A stretch of 64,000 nucleotides of DNA. Source: Gigantopelta aegis (taxonomy: Eukaryota > Mollusca > Gastropoda > Neomphalida > Peltospiridae). The notes beneath the pieces were generated by a model. That model was not told the DNA's origin and made no database searches. It was given only the letters and a program-made list of their open reading frames with translations. Where the stretch lies: the NCBI RefSeq assembly GCF_016097555.1, contig NC_054704.1, positions 32,996,554 through 33,060,553 on the forward strand, read 5' to 3'. Positions 1-13,024 of the stretch are shown piece by piece (position 1 is the first letter of the stretch; each line of letters opens with the position of its first letter). Position numbers and translations under genes: made by a program.

Positions 1-87
1 ATTTAACACAAAACATCTATACTATATTTTGGATTGTTGTGCATTTCCCCAAGCACTCAGGCAATAAGATACAGAACTGTATTTAAC

Positions 88-137
88 CGTAAATAAAATG
101 TGTTGAGTGCGTCGTTAAATAAACCATTTCCTTCTTT
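88..137 (+). mobile_element. SINE 3' fragment
   Basis: aaataaaatgtgttgagtgc followed by gtcgttaaataaa is the reverse complement of the 3' end seen in the SINEs at 18493 and 27216. Only the tail is present. Confidence 0.65.
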
Positions 138-140
138 ATT

Positions 141-1735
141 CCTCTCAAAGAGAGTTGTAACAACAAAACAGATGTACAGATATACAGACAAAGAAATAAT
201 TGAACTTTAATTGGATATGAATGGCATGATTCTGACACTATTCACAACATTACAGAGCTTATTTCAGTATTAAAGTTACATATAATGCCAGGACATATGA
301 TACTGGTTTGGCTAATAACATTTCTTAGTAAGAATAAATTCTCTGTCGAAATAAATACTCATGTTCGGTCGTCACTTCAAGTGATTTACAAGGACAGCTT
401 ATTTCATCTTTTGTTAGGCCACCTGTTTATAAATACCCGTAACGTAGACATTCACGTACCAGTATGCTTTATTTACTGATGAGAAAAGAGGAGAGATTTT
501 CTAATAATAAAACTTACAGACTCCCTTTGAAAAACTTATTGAAGGAGCCTCTGTATGTTGATAAACCGTTTACGATGGTTGTACTACGTATCCGATAGTA
601 TACCCCAGTTCAAAAGATACTCGCTACAAATATACCGCGTATATAAATAAACTTCATATTAGCCCTGTCACGTCGTGTCAATACAGAATTCTTATGGTTC
701 TAAATTGGAGTTAACCTATTTCCGTGGCCTAAATACCACCCACGCCGGGTACGCTGCGGCTGCAGATAAACACAGGTAAACACAGGTATGGCCTTGGTGA
801 CCCGCGTACCTAGCGGATACCCAGCTCTGCACGCTGTGTCAATGTTTATGTCCCGCGATGACGTAGTTTTGCGCACGACGCTCGGTTCCCTGGTGATAAT
901 GACAACTATCTGCTGTACCCTGCATCTAGCATGTGAACGGTACCAGTCACTTACCATATATGGAGTGGAAAAATATCAAGCGCATATTTGTTTGCAATAA
1001 GTTTTTTTTTTTAAACAAACCAAACAAACAACAAAAAAACATGTTTTACAAAATGCAAAAAAAAAAAAGAAAGAAGGAAAAAGAAAGTAAAAGTGAATAA
1101 AAATATTGTGTAATGTGCCTTTTGATCAGCTTGCAATTGATGCATCGCACATGTACCAGCCTTTTTCGACGTATTTCGAATAAAACATATTTGTTGTTAA
1201 AAGGTGCGGTCTTTAGTACATGTTTTAATATTTAAGCATTTATAATAGATCATCAACACATTATTCTTCAATTTCATTTTATATCTACGTCACATTCAAA
1301 CGCACTGCAAGTAAACAGTACAATTGGTCGGGTGCCGCGATGGAATCTGCAGACTTCCCATGTAAGAGATTACTTCTACGAGTACTGCGTGAAGAATTCG
1401 GAATTTTTCATTGCATAGTATCGGATAAATAACCTCGATAGCATTGGATCTCAACTATGTAAAGAAAAGCTGAAAAAATATAGTTCTGAAGCTCTTTCTA
1501 TATCTTTTTTTAATTCTGGGAAAATACCTTTGTTCATTAATATGTATTTTGCTTTAATAATTGCTTTAATAATTGATGTAGAGAGTGCAACTTTAAATAT
1601 TTAACTGAACTAAAATGATATCTAATAATGTCTTATTTTCCTGGTGATGAATTTGTTCTACATTGTATTCCTTCATATGATATATTTAATATATAGAGGA
1701 TTCGTCACGAGTATTTTTTAATATGGAAAATATCT
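141..1735. other. No gene seen
   Basis: AT-rich DNA. A less AT-rich patch at 700-950 has overlapping short frames on both strands but no recognisable domain. Confidence 0.6.
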
Positions 1736-1739
1736 ACCG

Positions 1740-1798
1740 AGTCTATGTTAATCGGTATTTGTTGAGGCTCTGCCGAGACAAATACCGATTAACTAGAC
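1740..1798. other. Short palindrome with 15-bp perfect stem
   Basis: ttaatcggtatttgt and acaaataccgattaa are perfect complements separated by about 16 bases, with outer bases gtcta and tagac also pairing. Function unknown; a transposon end or transcribed hairpin are options. Confidence 0.6.
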
Positions 1799-1858
1799 GA
1801 GGTTGATTAATATTATCGATGTCTTGTGAACATTTTAGATTCATTTATTTACATAATT

Positions 1859-2050
1859 CAGGGATAGCTCTGCCACTCGCTAAATTCGCCAATTGCGAAT
1901 TTCAAAAACAACTGGCAAATTTTATTTTAATTTGGCGAAATAATTTCAGGAAATAATTGATATTTTGTTTGAAAATAACTGAGTCTCTGCAGTTTTTGAA
2001 GTTTGAAAGATACTTTGGCGAAATGTTCTGTGGACTCAGAGCTAGCCCTG
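1859..2050 (+). mobile_element. CAGGGCTAGC inverted-repeat element, copy 1
   Basis: About 190 bp bounded by cagggatagctctgcc and agagctagccctg, inverted copies of each other. The interior (ttggcgaaataatttcagga) matches copies at 34637-34904 and 56497-56691. No coding capacity, so MITE-like. A CAGGG terminus is common in hAT elements, but no clean 8-bp target duplication is visible. Confidence 0.72.
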
Positions 2051-2082
2051 CGAAATAATTTTATCATGGAAAAAGACATTTC

Positions 2083-2109
2083 ATATATATATATATATAT
2101 AGAGACACA

Positions 2110-2174
<65 letters not shown>
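2083..2174. repeat. (TA)n(CA)n(GA)n compound microsatellite
   Basis: About 18 bases of TA, 22 of CA and 46 of GA in a row. Same order as the compound repeat at 53085-53172. Confidence 0.95.
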
Positions 2175-2176
<2 letters not shown>

Positions 2177-2600
2177 GTTTCTTTCTATATATTCATCGAT
2201 GGAAGATATTGTCGATTTCAACTCACTCTCACCCCCACCGTATGATCATTTCCCTGACAGCGCTAGCAACAATCCTGAATTAAAATTTCTGCCTTAATAC
2301 ATGTACGAATGTCACGATTAAGCATTACAAGTGTCTTATGCCCATGTTATGCATCTTAAGAGGAAAACAAAAGCACGTTTTACCGGTTTCTCCGAGGTAC
2401 ACGTACAGTTAACGCATTACCCACTGCCTTTAGCGATGTTTTTCTCAACCCAGAGAGATAAAATATACATGTAAACTCGTTTCTGTGATGTCTTCTTGAA
2501 ATATTCTAATGAATTATATCTGAGGCGAAGAACATGTGTTTGCTTGATTCGTCTAACCTGCAATGTTGCCTGTTCCATTCTATATATATATATATATATA

Positions 2601-4180
2601 CTACTCAAAAGAATTTAAGGGTCAGACGATATTTTCGACATTATTTTCTGAATGTCAGTTATATTAGCTAGACCATAATGTCACGCATGGTATTGTACCA
2701 TTTTGACGAAAGTGGGTCTAAGCAACCCATAAATGAATTAAAATCCACTGTCATTGACACTGTCGACTAGTTCTAATGGCGCAAACATGCTTACATTTGC
2801 ACGTAAATTAGGGCGAAAGCGAAAGGTCTGCTAAGTGCCCATAACTTGCTTTTTCACAAAGCGCTTCATTTGCACGCTTTGCACGTGTATTCCATGTTCC
2901 CAATGCTGAATTTCCGTATAATTGGAGCTTGCGTTCGTGTACGGTGCACACTCCAAATTCGACAATGGTACGACGTCAACTGACTATCGAAGATCGAGGA
3001 AGGGCTATTGCTTGGCTTCAGGATGGCAATACGCAAAGAAATGTTGCTCTGAGAATTGGTGTCAGTCAGAGTGTCGTTGGCCGACTGTAGTAACGGTACC
3101 AAGCAACGAATTCTGTTCGAAATCGTCCACGTTCGGGAAGACCCCGAAGCACTACAAATAGAGAGGACCGCTACATCACCAATATGGCTCTACGTCAACG
3201 CACAACCACTGCACGCCGATTACGTGACAATCTGCGGACTGCGACTGGAACTCCGAGTGTCTGATCAAACCATACGCAATCGTCTGAGAGCCAATAATCT
3301 ACGCTGCCGTCGCCAGGCTGTTCGACCACCACTCCTACCACGTCACAGAACGGCCAGACGTCACTGGTGCACGCTTCATCTGTGGTGGCAACGTGTTCAG
3401 TGGGGTCGAGTGATGTTCATTGATGAGTCCAGGTTTAGTCTCCAGTTCAACGACGGTCGGGTTCGTGTCTACAGACGTCCTGGGGAGCGCTTCGCTGACG
3501 TTAACGTTAGACAACGTCACCGGTTCGGTGGTGGCAGCGTCATGGTGTGGGGCGGCATCTCTATCCACCACAGGACCCCCCTCTATGTGGTGGATGGCAA
3601 TCTGAATGGAATCCGCTATCTGAATGAGATTATCCGGCCGTTGGTTCTCCCAGGCCTTCAGCAGATTGGCGGCGGGGCAGTTCTGCAGGATGACAATACC
3701 AGACCCCACCGCGCCAGGGTGGTAACGGACTTTCTCAGACAACATGATGGATTGGCCAGCATATTCGCCTGACTTGGCCCCAATAGAGAACGCCTAGGAC
3801 GAATTAGGCAGGAGAGTTCGGGATAACCATGCCCCTCCGGCCAACCTTCATGATCTGGGTCAACTTCTTATGGCAGAGTGGCAGGCCATTCCCCAAGAGT
3901 TCTTCAGACGTCTGATCAACAGCATGAGGCAACGATGTGTCGAGTGTATTCGCGCCAGGGGTGGATTCACACACTATTAAACGAATGTTCTAATGTGTAA
4001 AATCCATGTTTGACAACCTTCAACTTTGACAGCATGTCATGTGACTTTCTTGTATACAGTGACGTTTATTTGTGTTTTTGGTAAATATGGAACAATAAAT
4101 AAAAGTTTTGGTGTAGTTTACATCATCAATCTAATACACTCTGAAACTTATTTGGTTATAAATTTTTGACCCTTAAATTT
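2601..4180 (+). mobile_element. Decayed Tc1-like transposon inserted in (TA)n
   Basis: The left end (ctactcaaaagaatttaagg, 2601) and the right end (tttgacccttaaatt, about 4165-4179) are inverted repeats, and the element sits between runs of TA, as expected for TA-targeting Tc1/mariner elements. The outermost 13 bases or so of the right end appear lost into the flanking (TA)n. Inside is a broken transposase with all three DDE regions visible. The 5' part of the element (2601-2964) and the tail (about 3980-4180) are non-coding. Confidence 0.88.
2965..3980 (+). pseudogene. Tc1-like transposase pseudogene (DD34E type)
   Basis: Translation starts well at 2965 (MVRRQLTIEDRGRAIAWLQD, a paired-type helix-turn-helix). 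Two adjacent stop codons interrupt it at 3088-3093. It continues in the same frame through a GRPRS hinge to about 3250, then shifts frame and stays open to about 3745, with the first Asp in MFIDESRF and the second in VLQDDNTRPH. A second frameshift near 3745 is needed to reach WPAYSPDLAPIENA, which carries the catalytic Glu, and a stop codon follows immediately. The tail RCVECIRARGGFTHY is typical of the family. At least two frameshifts and three stops mean the copy cannot make active enzyme. Confidence 0.9.
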
Positions 4181-4869
4181 ATATATATATATGGAGACAT
4201 TAGCAGGAACGGGATCTTTGATATACACATACATAACGGCTTCTTTGAGGTCCCCCAATCCATTTTATTACATATGTATTTTTTAATGTTCCATTCCATG
4301 AGTTTATTTTCTATATCTACCTACATGCGCGACCACCTGTTTATCGCGGCTACCTGTCTCTGTTGGCAACTTTGAGGTCCCCCAAACGCATTTTACTATA
4401 GGTATTAATTCTGTATGTCAATCACCAGTCAACGCGTCCACAATTTTTGAACCAAAAGGTAAAAATGAACCTCCTGACGCGGCCACAAAATTACATCGGA
4501 AAAATGACCGCAACAATTATAGTGACAAATTCCGAGTTTAAAGCAGGTTGTAAACATCGTTACTTTCATTTATTTGTAGTTACTGTATATGTATCCTGCA
4601 ATAACCAACTATATATAACTTTTAGCGATGATCAGCAAAATAATGTTATATTGTTCAAAGTCACTTATTCTTTTCAAATTAAAAATAAGAACAAAATTGT
4701 TTTTATTTAAGAACTATTTTGTTTTGGTGTATTGATATTATAGGCGACAAGGCATTCATCTCTGGAAAATGGTAAAGTTATGAAATAAAACGGTTTATTT
4801 CATTACTTTTTCGTTTTATATTGATTGCAAGATAAGTAAAATAATGTGTGAATACTGTTTTAAGCTATC

Positions 4870-4871
<2 letters not shown>

Positions 4872-4958
<87 letters not shown>
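4872..4958. repeat. (TA)n microsatellite, about 85 bp
   Basis: Uninterrupted TA repeat; forms Tyr-Ile open frames that are not genes. Confidence 0.97.
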
Positions 4959-4960
<2 letters not shown>

Positions 4961-5618
4961 AAGATATGGACAAACGGACTGACGGACAGACGGTTGTACT
5001 GTTCTGTTGTATTGCAGAGCGGGAGGTCATGTTAACTTTAGAGGTTCACCTCAACATTGTAGGGTATTTTTTGCTAAAAGCGATGTTTTTAGTTATTTGG
5101 CTTGGAGGTTCTGTCTGAAGGTTTTGGAAGAGCTCAAATTAAGTGTTTGACATTTTAATAACATGTTGACATGTTTATTGCATTTTTAAAATGTTTTGAT
5201 TGCCGCGGGTTATTTTTCTCGAATCTATATTATTGGGGGGGGGGGGGGGGGTAAATTATATCGTTAATAATGTAATAATATTGTTTATTTGAAATTGCAT
5301 AATTTTTTTCAACCTACATGTATATGAGCAACTAAATCTTAATTTTTAGTTGATATCTTCAATGCATTACTTAGTATGGTGTTTTAGGAGGTTGTCAATA
5401 ATTACATAACGTACAATGGAGCGATTTTTACTCATTTTAGCATAAAATAATTGTATGTTTTAGGCAACATGCCGAGAAAAAAATAGGTAGGATAGGACGA
5501 CTTTCTTTTTAACTTTTTGTCTTCTTCTACATTCATCCTACATATCACTGACTGTTTTATTTAGTTTTAGTTCCTTTTTTCTTGTGTATATGTGAGTATG
5601 TGTCTGCGCGCTCGTCTG

Positions 5619-5682
5619 TGTGTGTGTGTGGGGGGGGGGGGGCATGTGTGTGTGTGTGTGTGTGTGTGTGCGTGCGTGTGTG
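5619..5682. repeat. (GT)n and poly-G tract
   Basis: GT repeats broken by about 13 G. Further homopolymer G runs are at 5235-5251, 10226-10258 and 60313-60333. Confidence 0.95.
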
Positions 5683-5974
5683 GGAAAGCATGTGTCTGTG
5701 GTGCGTTGTCGTTAAAAAAAATAATTCCAGATTCATTATTTATTTCCATGCATTGCTTACTTTATTCTTTTTCTATATGTATTTGTGCAAATTGTGATCA
5801 CTCTTTATTTTCAAGCATTTTGTATTTTATGTTATTCTACATAACTTTGTCCAAAAATGTATGAATAACATTCTTTCTCAACTCAGGACTACGTTGGAAC
5901 GATATCTGCAGTGTGCGTGTGTCGGGGGCGGGAGGGGGGATACATGCCGCAGAACCTCCATAACAACGTTTTTT

Positions 5975-6292
5975 GTTGGGTTTTCTTTTTTTAACGACAC
6001 AACTAGAGCACATTGATTAATTAACTATCGGCTATTGGATGTTAAACATTTGGTAATTCTGACATGTAGTCAACAGAGGAAACCCGCTATATTTATCCAA
6101 ATGCAACAAGGTATCTTTTATATGCATTTCCCCATAAACAGGGAATCACATACCACGGCCTTTGACAAGTTGTGGTACACTGGTTGGAACGAGAAAAAAA
6201 CAATCAGTTGAACGGATCCACCGAGGTGGTTCGATCTTGCGACGCAAGCACCTCAAGCGAGCACTCAACCAACTGAGATAAATCCCACCTAC
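5975..6292 (-). mobile_element. tRNA-derived SINE, nearly full length
   Basis: Reads on the minus strand from a tRNA-like head (ggttgagtgctcgcttgagg, then a gatcgaacc B-box-like motif at about 6232) through the shared body (aaaagataccttgttgcatt, aaatgtttaacatccaatag) to the gtcgttaaaa end. It is in gene-free DNA. Confidence 0.8.
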
Positions 6293-7109
6293 CTCCTTAA
6301 CAAGTTCTGGCCCCCAAATGCATGTACTTTCACCCTTCACAGACCATCGCACTGGCAGTGTCCTCCCCGCTTTGTCTGGCCCGGCTATATGCATTTGTCT
6401 AAACTGTAACTAAACCTTACATTCTTTCTTTCTTTTTTCTTTCTTCTTTTTTTGTTTTTTTTGTTTTTTGTTGTTGTTGTTGTTGTTGTTGTCTAATATG
6501 TATGAATAATCATTCCGTCATTTATTCATTATCTTCATGCATTTCCTATTTTATTGATATTTCTCATAAAATGCAAAATTAATATTAATTCCCTGTACTG
6601 GTTCATTCTTTATTTTCGTGTATTTCTTACTTCAGTGTTATTCTATATTCACTTGCAACCATAACTCATATTAATATAATTATCTTTGCCTTTTAAAATG
6701 TATGCATTCATATTTTAAGATAAATACGGTTCCCACACATTTCGTGGATTCGTACGAATCTTGCAGACGCGAGCTCTCTGGTTGAGGGGCCGTGAAATGA
6801 GCATTTATCGCCGGCTCTTGTTCTTTATATACTCGGCTATATTTGGCTCCAGTGTCGGTAATATGGTATCTGCTAAGACAGTTATATTCCGGCGTCGTTC
6901 CATCAAAAAAATGTCATGACAAGCTGCTGTGACCTTGTGACGAGGTCAATGGGTGCAAATGGCTGTTTCCGCAGGTTGAGCATTCCACATTAGCAGTTGC
7001 ACATGCGATATTCAAAGAAAAGAATGTTGTTTACTTACTACATTGTTTAACCGGCGGCTGTTAGTTGTCAAATATATAGTAACTGTGACACCTGGTCTAG
7101 ACTGTTGGA

Positions 7110-7400
7110 GAAGAAACCCGCTGCTTCTACTGCTATTACTACTACAGCAGCTAGCACAGGTCTCACCACCACCGCCACTACTCCTGCCATTACAACTACA
7201 ACTACTACTGCTACGACTACTACTGCTACGACGACTACTACTACGATGACGACTATCACTCATACTCCTACTACTATGACTACTACTACTACTAGCACGA
7301 CGACTACTACTACTTTAACTACATCTGTTGCTGCTGCTACTATTATCAAAAGTATAATCACTGACTTAAACACAGCTACTACTGTAACTAGAGTATAACT
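7110..7400 (+). repeat. Imperfect ACT/ACG trinucleotide tract
   Basis: About 290 bp of degenerate ACT, ACC and ACG triplets upstream of the (CTA)n duplication, probably an older part of the same microsatellite. It yields threonine-rich open frames that I do not consider genes. Confidence 0.8.
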
Positions 7401-7425
7401 ATAGAATTTTCACGATGTCACTACT

Positions 7426-7497
7426 ATTATCCATTTTTATTACTGTTACTACTACCTCCACTAAAACGCTACTACTACTACTACTACCACTACTACG

Positions 7498-7528
<31 letters not shown>

Positions 7529-7608
7529 CACTACTACGCTACTACTACTACTACGTTACTATTACTACGCTACTACTACTACTACCACTACTACTACTAC
7601 TACAACTT

Positions 7609-7662
<54 letters not shown>

Positions 7663-7877
7663 GCTACTACTACTACGCTACTACTACTACTACTACTACT
7701 ACTACGCTACTACTACTACTACTACTACGCTACTACTACTACTACTACTACGCTACTACTACTACTACTACTACTACTACGCTACTACTACTACTACAAC
7801 TACGCTACTACTACTACTACTATTACGCTACTACTACTACTACGCAACTACTACTACTACTACTACTACTACGCTAT

Positions 7878-7918
<41 letters not shown>

Positions 7919-8114
7919 GGATGTGATAGAGGCTGGAACAAAAAAGCTTACTGCGGCCGGAAAACTGTTGTTTGCAACCACTGGAACTGCCAAAAATTGC
8001 ATTCAACGATAACAAATCTAAACTGGTTATAACTTATAATATATTATCCATTTTTATTACTGTTACTACTACCTCCACTAAAACGCTACTACTACTACTA
8101 CTACCACTACTACG

Positions 8115-8145
<31 letters not shown>

Positions 8146-8225
8146 CACTACTACGCTACTACTACTACTACGTTACTATTACTACGCTACTACTACTACT
8201 ACCACTACTACTACTACTACAACTT

Positions 8226-8273
<48 letters not shown>

Positions 8274-8485
8274 GCTACTACTACTACGCTACTACTACTA
8301 CTACTACTACTACTACGCTACTACTACTACTACTACTACGCTACTACTACTACTACTACTACGCTACTACTACTACTACTACTACTACGCTACTACTACT
8401 ACTACAACTACGCTACTACTACTACTACTATTACGCTACTACTACTACTACGCAACTACTACTACTACTACTACTACTACGCTAT

Positions 8486-8538
<53 letters not shown>

Positions 8539-8662
8539 GGATGTGATAGAGGCTGGAACAAAAAAGCTTACTGCGGCCGGAAAACTGTTGTTTGCAACCA
8601 CTGGAACTGCCAAAAATTGCATTCAACGATAACAAATCTAAACTGGTTATAACTTATAATAT
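7426..8662 (+). repeat. Tandem duplication of a 620-bp (CTA)n block
   Basis: Two nearly identical copies (about 7426-8040 and 8043-8662) each begin ttatccatttttattactgt, hold about 480 bp of (CTA)n broken by CTACG and CTATTA variants, and end with the unique stretch from ggatgtgataga to taacttataatat. The same interruptions occur in the same order in both, so this is one duplication and not independent growth. The triplet has no stop in any plus-strand frame, giving artificial poly-Leu, poly-Tyr and poly-Thr frames. Confidence 0.92.
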
Positions 8663-8721
8663 AAGGCACACATCATAAATCTGAAACCGTGAAAACATGC
8701 AAATGAACCTTGTGTGGTTAA

Positions 8722-8812
8722 CAGAAAGAAAGAAATGTTTTATTTAACACGCACTCAACACATTTTATTTACGCTTATATGGCGTCAGACATATGGTTAA
8801 GGACCTGTGTGG
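8722..8812 (-). mobile_element. SINE 3' fragment
   Basis: aaatgttttatttaacacgc, acacattttatttacg and ggcgtcagacatatggttaa match the 3' part of the GGGGCGGGACGTAGC-headed SINE; head absent. Confidence 0.7.
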
Positions 8813-8969
8813 TCAACGGTAATGAACATCATGTTTTTGTTGGATTTTATAAAAACAAAAGGGAAAAGCGCATTTACGCGTTCCCGCGTAGCTCTTACAT
8901 CCCTGTACTACTACTACCAACAACAACAACACTACTACCATTACTACTACTACTACTATGTACTAAAAT

Positions 8970-10330
8970 AAGTATGGTACATATAATTAAATATATTTTG
9001 TTTTATATAATTAATTTATTTTAATTTAAGTTTTAGTTGGGTTTTGCTCGTTTTAGCTGCCAGAGCTGGTTTCTATTTAGTTGAAAGTGTATTCTCCAAA
9101 AATGTCATTTGTACATTCATTTAAGCTACATTTTCGATTATATTACTTTGTACATGTGTTATTATCACACCCTTCATGCATCACAGATGACAGCCAGCTA
9201 ACTTTGTAAAAATACAAAATGGTTGGAGCCAGACTCCGTCAATTTTCGGGATTGATACCTCTCGGTGGCTCCATTGCCCCAGACTATTTCACCAAGTCAG
9301 TCATCTTAAAGCCGTTGTGAATTTCTATCAAAGAAAAAAATTATATTTAAAAGACCCCTTGTTGACACCTGAGATTCGTAGTCTGTTTGGCATGGAGGAA
9401 GGGTTTTTTACATTTAGTTATTTTATTATATGTAATTCTCAACAATTTTGGTATCTGACATGTGTTCATATAACATACTGAGCATTGGACTTTTTTGTTT
9501 CTTTCTTTAAAAAAAACAAAAACAAAAACAAAAACACCATTTCGTAAATAACTACCACACATGCACATGCATACAAATTTTGCTTTCTCTTAGTGAATGA
9601 TTATTTTTGGACGTTAACTAATTAGTCTGTAAGAAGATTTCGACTGTTGCCAAACGGCCGATGACAGAATGCCACAAGATGCCGGACGGGCTGTGACAAG
9701 GGGCATCACTCATCTCGGACAAACCGGTAGCGTCGCTGGAAGACGGATGGCCGGACAAACACGATCGTATCAAATAATTGAATTCCTACAGTGGGTAATG
9801 GTTTACCTGAACACGACTGATCACTACTTCAAACACTGTTCTCTTTCATTTGGGGAATCAAGAAATTCAAATGCATGAATCCTAGCGTGGCTTTACGATT
9901 TTCTAATAGAAGGTTGGGGGTCCGTAACATTGATGCAATGTCCGCAACATTGTCTGTAACATTAATGCAATGTTGTTATGGTTGTTCGGTGGCGCTGATA
10001 ACACTATCCATCATTTTAAACAATTCAAAATTTTAAATTATTTTGCTAAAATTAGAGGGGACCGGTCCAGATGGGTACCACCCAAATCCGCCCCTGATAT
10101 ATAGCCAACTGAATAACAAACGAAACGCAAATACTAATTTACTTTTCTTTAATTTATTTAAAAGTATTTGGTTTGAATCCCGTTATATTGTGTTTATATT
10201 AAAATTACCAATGTCTTGTGAACTTTTTTTTTTGGGGGGTGGGGGGGGGGGGGGGGGTGGCAAGCTGATTTTTGCACGAATTGAACGAAAATGCCCGAAT
10301 CTGGATAACAACATTTATTCATATTAGTAC
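8970..10330. other. No gene seen
   Basis: Non-coding, AT-rich sequence with a poly-G run at 10226-10258. The short frame at 9669-9878 has no recognisable features. Confidence 0.6.
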
Positions 10331-10339
10331 AACTGTCAA

Positions 10340-10575
10340 ACAGTTCTCGTTCCAACCAGTGCACCACAACTGCTCAAAGTGCATGGTATGTGCTTTCCTG
10401 TCTGTGGGAAAGTGCATATAAAAGATTTCTTGCTGCATTAGGAAAACCTGATGTAGCGGGTTTCCTCTGATGACTACGAGTCAGAATTACCAAATGTTTG
10501 GCATCCAATAGCCGATGATTAATTAATCAATGTGCTCTAGTGGTTTTGTTAAACAAAACAAACTTTAACTTTTGT
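10340..10575 (+). mobile_element. SINE body lacking the head
   Basis: gttccaaccagtgcaccaca through gcatataaaagatttcttgc to cagaattaccaaatgtttgg and a ttaaacaaaac end. Plus orientation, tRNA-like head missing. Confidence 0.78.
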
Positions 10576-10599
10576 GAACATTTAGACCCATTTTGATAG

Positions 10600-12580
10600 A
10601 CTGTTTACTGAATTAAGTCTATGAAGAAATTTTTTTTTTTTTTTTTTATATATATACATGTTCGCATTTATTTTGTTATTCAGTATACATGTAGGCTACA
10701 CTATAAATGAAACAAGAGAATGTTTGTTTGTTTGTTGTTTCACAACACCCCGGCACATTGCTTATTTAGCGGCTAATATTTGATATTGCCGTTTTCGGTA
10801 GGATAGACTTAAAACAAAACTTCGCTGAGTTTACTTTTAACAGCAAATCAGTATCTGGAAATCGTTTACAGTTAATATAACCATACGCGTACGAGACAGG
10901 GGGCAGGGGGGTGGACACATGTGCTGTTTTCGTCATTCTACCCTCAAAATTAGTTGTAATTCATGTAAAAATGCGTTGTGATTCGTGTGCAATCTTATAT
11001 AGCTATTTGGCAGTAATGCTAATATGAATAAATGTTGTTATCCAGATTCGGGCATTTTAGTTTAATTCGGGCAAACATCCCCCCCACCTACAAAAATGGG
11101 AGCCCGTACGCCTATGAAAATAATAATTTGGACTTTTTAAACGATGAGCACTACTGGGATTTGGGTTTGTTTCCATGCGTATGTAAAGAAAACAGATACT
11201 GAACAGGTATTAGAGGTAAACTTCAGTAAACGAAATCATTTGCTACATACGACAATAATGTCTTACAAATGGTAGTTGTGGTCTCGCTGGTGAATTCGGA
11301 CATCATTTTGGCTGCAACATACTTTGCTTATATTCTTCTGGAAATTTTGAATATTATCAATCTTAAATGTTGATTACGCCCTTCGTAAAAAAAAAAATAA
11401 CATGAAAGATCCTTTGGAATAGTCATATGGCGCCAGTAAGTTTCGTGTCACACTAACCCAGTTTGTGCCCACGGCATACGTACTTGACAATTCAGTGGAG
11501 ATACGCATGTGCGAAATAAATGATCATCATATCGTGACGTTAATCAGACCAACGCTAGCACAGTATAAGTAGAAAATATTTATTTGTTAATTATTAAAGG
11601 TACATTATCATGGTTGCAAGTGTCATATTTCGAATTTTTAAAAACCTTATTTTCTGTAATTACTACTAATTAATCTATCCCGCACCTAATCTTTGCATAA
11701 TTAAATCGAGAATATTAAAATTCCAATATGATACCACTCATTGGTTTCCATAAGAATCCTGGATAAACTTGTAGCCAGCTGCAGTTTTCCGCCCTCAAAT
11801 TATTAAGAGTAGAAAAGATGTACGTGATACTGTGACATCATGTTTATAACCTGTCGGTCATCACTGTTAGATTTTTCAGTTTAAAAAAGTTTGGTTTCTT
11901 TTAACTAAGATTTAAAATGAAATCATTTCGTTGTATGTTTATAGGCATGTGTCTTCAAAAGGAGACTGATAAATCAGCATGTAAAACGCTAAAACTCAGA
12001 TTAAAACAGAATTATTAAGTTTTGAACTCACGCCAATTCACATAACCTTATCCTTGGCTCAGACTACCAACTACCAGAACAAAGTTGGCAAACGTTCTGC
12101 TGTCACGACTTATACGACTGACTAGTTACTCGTCTGAGTGCTCTTGCAACTCGATCCTCGTCGTATAACCCATTAGTTGTTAATCTGAGCGCACCCGTCA
12201 CAGTCTGGAGTTACGTAAATTACAACGCAACCGTCGAACTGGCCAACTTCGTCGTAACAGTTGGCAGTCTGAGCCTAGCATTATACAAAAACAAAATGTA
12301 AATAAAATAAAAAATTCTTAACAAATTGCCATCAAATAGTAAACTTAAATCTCGTTTGTGATAAAGGGATGAAGGTAAATGCTAGAACAGCCAAGGTAAG
12401 CAACTGTTACTCGTTTATTATTCTCGACGCATGGGTAACAAACATTTTATTATGTTGATATTGTTGCATTTTCCATTCAGTTTTATTAGATTAAGCATGC
12501 ATTGATGTCAGGTTTTAGAAATATATTCCACATTCTTGAAATTCCAAGCACCGAATATTCCAGTACCTTTTAGGAGCTGA
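10600..12580. other. No gene seen
   Basis: No coding signal. A weak SINE-like remnant (gtttgtttgtttgttgtttc, then acaacaccccggcacattgc) lies at about 10720-10790. Confidence 0.6.
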
Positions 12581-12582
12581 TG

Positions 12583-12718
12583 CTTTCTAGAATGTTTTTG
12601 TACTTTCTAGAATCTTCCAATGGCTGTTGTTTTAGTTCTTTCTAGAATGTTCCAGTACTTTCTAGAATGTTTCAGTGATGTCTAGAATGTTTTAGTGCTT
12701 TCTAGAATGTTTTAGTGC
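12583..12718. promoter_or_regulatory. Cluster of heat-shock-element-like motifs
   Basis: Six copies of TCTAGAAT(g/c)TT in about 135 bp. Two are perfect three-site heat shock elements of form TTCnnGAAnnTTC: 12605-12617 (ttctagaatcttc) and 12640-12652 (ttctagaatgttc). The others keep TTCTAGAA or a near match and lose the third unit. HSF trimers bind such arrays. The cluster lies about 0.45 kb upstream of the decayed transposon-type reading frame at 13171. Confidence 0.5.
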
Positions 12719-13024
12719 TGCCCCCAGATGGTGTATGTATTGGCCTATACGTGCATAGGTCAACTTAGTATTTCCCAGGTGCGCAATGTCTTCATCGCGA
12801 AGCTGTTTACATTCTGGCGGGTAAAGCATGGAATCAACGTATCTACAAAATTTGCACAAGTTTATGAATTATACTTTGGCATGAAGATTGCGGATTAAGA
12901 CAAATCATAGGCTGCACACGTAGTTTGTGGTACATATCGATCGAATTTGGAGGAATGGATGCGAGGTGACCGCCCCTCAATGCCCTTTGCTATACCCTGA
13001 ATATAGAGAGAACCACAGAACTAT

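Noticed and set aside
700..1000. Overlapping frames of 70-85 codons
   Set aside because: Present on both strands with no recognisable motif; probably chance in a less AT-rich patch.
7415..8652. Long Leu/Tyr/Thr open frames
   Set aside because: They are (CTA)n read in different frames; the plus-strand triplet cannot form a stop.
9669..9878. 69-codon frame
   Set aside because: No domain, splice signals or neighbours to support it.
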